NCBI GenBank assembly: GCA_010094045.1
Contig: ML986934.1
Span: 1-23,186, forward strand
From: Lojkania enalia
Lineage: Eukaryota > Ascomycota > Dothideomycetes > Pleosporales
Length of the DNA stretch: 23,186 nt
Direction of reading: 5' to 3'
The notes beneath the pieces are model-generated. The model was not told the origin of the DNA. It saw only the letters and a list, made by a program, of their open reading frames with translations, and did not search any database. The position numbers and the translations under genes were made by a program. Positions 18,671 to 23,186 of this stretch are shown here, piece by piece (position 1 is the stretch's first letter; each line of letters begins with the position of its first letter).

Positions 18671-18985
18671 TCCCGTTCTAAACTAGTATATAGTAGGGTT
18701 AATACGCTGTTTTTGCTGAGACTATATATATTCCTAATACCTCCCCTTTATTATTTAACTCTGAGTAGATACTATTATACTAATCGTATAGACTATTTAG
18801 GTAAAACGATTATACTTTATTCCTAATATTCCTATAAGGGGTTAACTTATAAGATAGATAAAAAGAAAATATCTAAAAAATTATATTGTTTAGAGTACCT
18901 TTATACTAATATACGTTTATTATATAACGCGGATCGCAATACCTAAATTACTTATATATTATAGTTCTATAATACTAGTTTATTC
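18671..18985. other. Non-coding spacer of chromovirus 2
   Basis: RIP-mutated sequence between the hairpin and the antisense ORF. I see no domain. It is the probable upstream region of the antisense frame. Confidence 0.5.
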
Positions 18986-18989
18986 CTAA

Positions 18990-19335
18990 TTCTTCCTAAT
19001 AATAAAGTGGGATACTAAAGTTACGAAACTAGAGGAGGAGATCTATCTAGTCTAGGAGAAGTTAGAGTAACTTCTTAATAAGGTAGTAGTAGTTTATATA
19101 AAGATTCAGCGTCTTTATAAAATTTGTAAACAAGCGAAGTATAGATAGGTAGAGGGTTATAAACATGCGTAGAAGTAGTTTAAGAAGGAGGAGGAGGTAG
19201 ATTATAAGGCGGGTCTTCTTCCTAAAGTAGAGTCGCCTCCTATAATACAGCTAATATTATTTAATCCTACTACTCTATCTCCAAGTTTTCTTCGTAAATT
19301 TGGGTTTTATAATATACCTATAATACCGTAGGGCT
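18990..19335 (+). pseudogene. Antisense accessory ORF of chromovirus 2, coiled-coil-like, unidentified
   Basis: The plus-strand frame, opposite to pol, reads KWDTKVTKLEEEIYLV (from about 19006), then LLNKVVVVYIKIQRLYKICK, FKKEEEVDYKAGLLPKVESP and a Pro/Ser-rich end near 19300. About six stops occur, mostly TAG where CAG or TGG is expected. The leucine/charged pattern suggests a coiled coil. Position (between chromodomain and 3' LTR), strand and character parallel the frame at 2740-3150 in chromovirus 1, although I cannot align the two proteins residue by residue. The function is unknown. Confidence 0.5.
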
Positions 19336-19495
19336 GAGGTTTTCTTCTAGTTCCTAGGTATTGTTCTATAGGTTCCCATGTTTATCTATTCCTAACTATT
19401 TTATTAGATAGTACTATTTACTATTCCGTATTTTATACTTTATTATTCTCTTAACTTTCTATTTCTAGTCTTCTCTATATACGTCCGCGTTATAT
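19325..19495 (-). pseudogene. Chromodomain of chromovirus 2
   Basis: The minus strand reads KVKRIIKYKIRNSK, then YYLIK.LGIDKH, and in a neighbouring frame WEPIEQYL. This corresponds to VE-IL-H--R-GK-YLIKW-GY---TWEP--NL. A stop replaces the core Trp, and a single-base frameshift separates the two halves. Upstream lie the integrase tail and a segment KLPTTIKIHLTFYIAFIEK resembling the RLP-H-VFH-SLL motif. Confidence 0.78.
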
Positions 19496-19499
19496 ACTA

Positions 19500-20750
19500 C
19501 TAGTTTAACATCCTAAGGTACCTTTTCTATAAATGCGATATAGAAGGTTAGGTGGATTTTTATAGTTGTAGGTAATTTAAGTCGATAGTTTACAGGTAAT
19601 ATCTATTCTTCAATCTCGTATAGTCCGATTTTAATATAGTCTAGTTTACTACTTAGTCGTTTACTTTAAATATTTCGTCTTAGCAGCTAAACTTTTTCCC
19701 CCTTTTTAAAGTAAGGTGGTTATTTATATTTCTTATTATAGTATTTCTTTATAGTATATTATAGGAACTAGAAATCTTTCTTTAGTAAGTCTTATGTTTA
19801 TTAAATAATCTTAACTCGTTCTTATACTTAGAATACCTATAATACTACTTTAATTAGGGTGTTGTATATTTTTAGTTTATACCTATAGTTTACTATAAAT
19901 AGTAATACTCTAGTTATATTATATATAATACTATTATACGCGAGTTGCGCTATTAGTAGTAGTATTACTCAATTATTTTATCTATAGTTAAGGTAGTACT
20001 ATAAGTATTATTCTACTATTTAGTTTATTTATTCTATCTATCTATCTATTTATAGGTAAAATACTATAGATATCTTATATTTAATTCCTAGTAAATTTAT
20101 AATTATTTGCTAAAACTTTAAAGTAAACTTAGTATTTTAGTCTATAATTATCTTCTAGGATATTCTATACTATACTACAATCCATTTTAGAAAGATATTT
20201 ACAACTTATTCTACTAATAATACTTTATTATAGGGGATAAAGTAGGTATACTTTATAAGCCTATCTATAATTATTATAATAGAGTTATATACTTCTCTCT
20301 TAAGGTAGTTTTTTAACTTTAGTAGCTTAATAATAAAGTCTATAGTAATTTCTATCTATAGTCTAGTAGATATTTCTAAGTTTTATAATAGTTTATAGGG
20401 TATATATCTACTAGATTTATTTTATTAATAGTTTGCGTATTCCTATAATATATTCTTTATCTATTCCCTTACTTTAGAAAAGTAGAATCCCCTAAGGATT
20501 CGTTCTAGCATTTTTTCGGTTCCTTAATATCTGTAAGTAGGGGCTTTGTAGAATTACCTAATAAATTCTTTTCTAATTTTAGCTAGTACGTAGATTTAAT
20601 TATAGATATATAGTAGTCTATCTATCTATTCTAGTTCTTATTCTTAGAGTTCTTCGGGTATCCTGTCTATTACTAATCTAATTAGTATTATCCAGCTTAC
20701 TTCTTTAATAATAGTTGTTGCTGCGAGTTGTAAGTAATTATATACTATAC
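19500..20750 (-). pseudogene. Integrase of chromovirus 2
   Basis: Motifs on the minus strand, in order: ITIDFIIKLLKLKN (about 20350-20300, first catalytic Asp); YNSIIIIIDRLIKYTYF (about 20270-20220); KIIID.NTKFTLKF (about 20150-20110, second Asp); and IDR.IE.IN (about 20040-20020), equivalent to TDGQTERIN with the catalytic Glu. All three acidic residues are retained, but Gln codons within the motifs are stops. Integrase inserts the cDNA; the attached chromodomain would guide targeting. Confidence 0.85.
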
Positions 20751-20899
20751 TTCTATTTTATTATTTTCTTAGTAGTATAGTTATAGTTCCTTTCTCTTAC
20801 TCGTATCCCGATAATCTATTTAGTACGTCTACTCTTCGGTTCTATTTCCCATTAATATAGATAATCTTAAAGTCGAATATAGCTAATTCTTATAACTAT

Positions 20900-21400
20900 C
20901 TAACTTATCTAGGGGTAAGAGTTTTAGTAGTAAGAAAGGTAGTAAGGTTCTTATAATCGTAATAGACTTTAGTTTACTATTTTACTCCTTGCAGGTATAT
21001 ACGCTATTCTTTAAAGCATACTATAATAGCTAGAAGTTCTTAGTCGTATATATTATAGTTCATCTCTACTAGTATAAGTTTTCGTGAGTAATATACTACT
21101 AGATATCGTTTCCTATTATAGATTTATATGAGGATTCTAGCTATTCTTATTCCTAATGCGTTAGTTTCTATAAAAGCTTTCTTTTCTAGGTTATAGAGTT
21201 TTAGTACTAGTTCTTACTAAAATTATTTCTTAACTTCTTAGAAGGCTTTTTCTTATTCGTTTCCCTATATAAAGGTAACATCTTTCTTTAATAGTTGAGT
21301 TAGAGGTATAGTTATATCGCTCTAATTATTAATAAAAGTTCGATAGAAGTTATAAAATCCTATAAAAAATTAGACATCTTTAACCGACTTTAAGATTAGC
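20900..21400 (-). pseudogene. RNase H of chromovirus 2
   Basis: The minus strand reads AFIETNALGIRIARILI (about 21177-21127), where ETNA corresponds to the catalytic TDAS and has Asp to Asn. YLVVYYSRKL and NYNIYDQELLAI-type sequence follow (about 21060-21025; Q is a stop). It sits between RT and integrase as usual for Ty3/gypsy. Confidence 0.85.
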
Positions 21401-22200
21401 TAGTCTCTAATTACTACTAATTTGTTTAGATCTATTTATAGTTGTTCTAGTTCGATAATAAATTCTAAGTAGTCTATTCTCGTAGTATAGAATTTATATT
21501 TCCTTACTTTAAGGTACAGCTTTACTACTTATAATACGCGTAGTACTTATTTAATATATTCCTTATATTCCTATTTTATTTTTAAATATATAAGAATATC
21601 GTCTAAATATACTATATAGAATTATTTAAGGTAGAGTCTTAATATCTTATTAATTCGTTTTTAGAAGGTGGCTGGTGCGTTAATAAGTCTAAATAGTATA
21701 ACTAGGTATTTAAAGAGTCCCTTTTTTATTCTAAATGCTATTTTCTATTCGTCTCCTTTTTTATTACGGATTTAATAGTACGCGTTCTAAATATCTAATT
21801 TTATAAAGATAGTAGCTTCTCTTAATTAGTTTCTTAAATTATGAATAAGTAGTAAGGGATATTAATCCTTTATTATAATATTATTAAAGGTGCGGTAATC
21901 GATATATATTTATAGGTCGGTTGTTCCTTTCTTATTTATAAAGAGTATAGGGTATACTGCTAGTAAGTTTAATTCTCTAATTATTTCTTTCTTCAGGTAT
22001 TCGTCTACATATTATTCTAGAGCCTCTATTTCCCTTAGTATTAGGCTATATATTAGTCCGTATCTAGGTTCTTTTCCTAGTTATAGTTTGATTTTATAAT
22101 TATATTCTCTATATTTAGGTAGGTATTATAGCAGTTCTTAGAATTGTTTTATTAAATATTAGTATTCTTTAGGTATATTATATAATACGTTTTCTATTAA
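21400..22200 (-). pseudogene. Reverse transcriptase of chromovirus 2 (catalytic box intact)
   Basis: The minus strand reads QFYIVYLDDILIYLK-type sequence, with YLDDILIY at 21586-21609. Both catalytic Asp residues are preserved, unlike in the other retroelements here. Upstream, LRNQLREATIFIKLD-like and NAYYQIRNKKGDE-like segments (about 21830-21740) match the gypsy fingers and palm. The region has fewer stops than chromovirus 1 but is still interrupted. Confidence 0.87.
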
Positions 22201-22329
22201 GAATAATTCTTTTACTACTTCTTTTACTATTATAGCGAGTTATTCCTTAATTAGTTAGCTAGAGTTTTTAAGGATAATTTATCCCGTTTGCTAATTTATC
22301 TAAGAGTTTTCTTTTCTTAACTATAGGAT

Positions 22330-22590
22330 TTCTAGGATAATATTATAGTCAGTAATCTCTACAATTTAGAATGTTTGTCCTTATTAGATTGTTTCTAGAA
22401 TTTCGAACTCTCCTAGTTCTATAGTATATATAACTTTCTTCTAAAAATCTTTCCCTTCTATAGTTTAAATTATATAAGATCGTTTTAGTTATATTATAGG
22501 TATTCCTTTTCTAGTAATATAATTGTTAGCTATATAATTCTTTATTATTCTACTATTAATAAGTATATATACTTTATAGCTGTAGTACTA
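22330..22590 (-). pseudogene. Aspartic protease of chromovirus 2
   Basis: The minus strand reads LINSRIIKNYIANNYITRKG (about 22561-22502). The family motif is LIDSGATKNYI, so the catalytic Asp is now Asn and Gly is Arg, both RIP-type. It is followed by IVEITDYNIILEI (about 22360-22330), the second protease hallmark (DxxLG). Confidence 0.8.
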
Positions 22591-22599
22591 TCTAGGTAT

Positions 22600-23186
22600 T
22601 ATAAGGTAGTATTCTCCTACGTTCCTATATAGCTAAATTATCTTAGGCTAGTAAGTTATTACTTCTTTTATAGATATATATTTTAGACATTTCCGTTCTA
22701 GGTATTTATACTATAGCCTTCCTCTAACATATATTTTAAATAATAGAGGTCTAGGTTTAAGTACTATATAGTTTTAGGTTTATTTAGTAACTTCCTATTC
22801 TATTATAGCTTTTTACTTTACAGGGTTTCCTAGTACTTCGTCTTTATTTAATCGTCTTAGCTATATACCTATACTTTTCTTTCTTCCTTAGTAGGCCTTA
22901 TATTATCGTTTAATATACGATATCTATACTATCTTAAAATATACTAGGTGGTATTAGTTTATACGAGGGTTATTATCTTCTCTAATCTAGTAGTCCTATT
23001 CTTATTTATATCATGATACCTTTAGTATCTAGTATTTTACTAGCACTTCGTTTTGTAAGAAGGCTACTACTTTCCGTACTATATATACAGCCTTATCCCA
23101 ATCTATTATATTAAGATATTCTTCTACTACTTTCGTCGTTTCTATCCATTTTTGGAAGTATAAGAAGCGGACTTCTCTAGGATAGG
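22600..23186 (-). pseudogene. Gag-side part of chromovirus 2 (partial)
   Basis: The minus-strand frame from the window edge reads KWIETTKVVEEYLNIIDWDK and AVYIVRKVVAFLQNE. This resembles a gag core region upstream of protease. No zinc knuckle can be made out with confidence. The start and 5' LTR lie beyond 23186. Confidence 0.5.

Larger units (their letters stand above)
18300..23186 (-). mobile_element. Ty3/gypsy chromovirus 2 (3' part, runs off the right edge)
   Basis: A minus-strand LTR retrotransposon inserted in the copia integrase. From left to right: 3' LTR, polypurine tract, antisense ORF, chromodomain, integrase, RNase H, RT, protease and the beginning of gag-like sequence at the window edge. 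The LTR differs entirely from that of chromovirus 1 and the protein motifs differ, so this is a separate family. The candidate target duplication is CTGCC (18295-18299). The 5' LTR is not in the window. Confidence 0.92.

Noticed and set aside
1..23186. Mitochondrial or bacterial AT-rich DNA
   Set aside because: Stops occur mainly where CAG/CAA/TGG are expected, CA/TG are depleted while CG is present, and the genes are nuclear fungal transposons. This fits RIP rather than a biased organelle genome.

Overview
This window looks like repeat-rich, gene-poor DNA from a filamentous ascomycete (Pezizomycotina). It is almost entirely AT-rich, poor in CA/TG and saturated with TA (TAG/TAA/CTA everywhere). 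That is the signature of repeat-induced point mutation (RIP), which converts CpA to TpA. The underlying elements are typical of such fungi: Fot1/Pogo-type DNA transposons, Ty3/gypsy chromoviruses and a Ty1/copia element. Only about 1 kb (roughly 14.8-15.9 kb) keeps normal base composition and an open reading frame; it holds the 3' part of a plant-cell-wall glycosidase gene. No species can be named from the sequence alone.

Left nest (1-12.3 kb). An unidentified, RIP-degraded minus-strand coding relic (1-776 and 11988-12270) is split by a Fot1-like transposon (779-11985, plus strand, TA target duplication). That transposon is split by a 9.3 kb chromovirus (1756-11086, minus strand; LTRs of about 540 bp; gag, protease, RT, RNase H, integrase and chromodomain all recognisable). 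The integrase of the chromovirus is split in turn by a second, younger Fot1-like transposon (4092-5945, minus strand). Reading frames on both sides of each inner insertion belong to one protein, so the order of insertion is clear.

Middle (12.3-14.8 kb). A possible 305 bp solo LTR is followed by a 1.23 kb element with inverted-repeat arms of about 185-200 bp, which contains the terminal 109 bp of the younger Fot1-like family. About 850 bp of unrecognised RIP-damaged sequence follows.

Right nest (14.8-23.2 kb). The C-terminal beta-sandwich domain of a GH43-type glycosidase (minus strand) is cut by a copia element. Its 180 bp 3' LTR, polypurine tract and pol end lie at 15537-15760, and its integrase-RT-RNase H relic extends to 18299. 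The copia integrase is cut by a second chromovirus (18300 to beyond the right edge, minus strand). The GH43 catalytic half and the copia 5' half should therefore lie to the right of this window.

Recurrent themes: catalytic aspartates in the different elements have become asparagine, as RIP predicts. Both chromoviruses carry a coiled-coil-like reading frame on the opposite strand, between the chromodomain and the 3' LTR. I found no tRNA, rRNA, CRISPR array or intact transposase or polymerase gene. Coordinates were counted by eye and may be off by a base or two at element edges.
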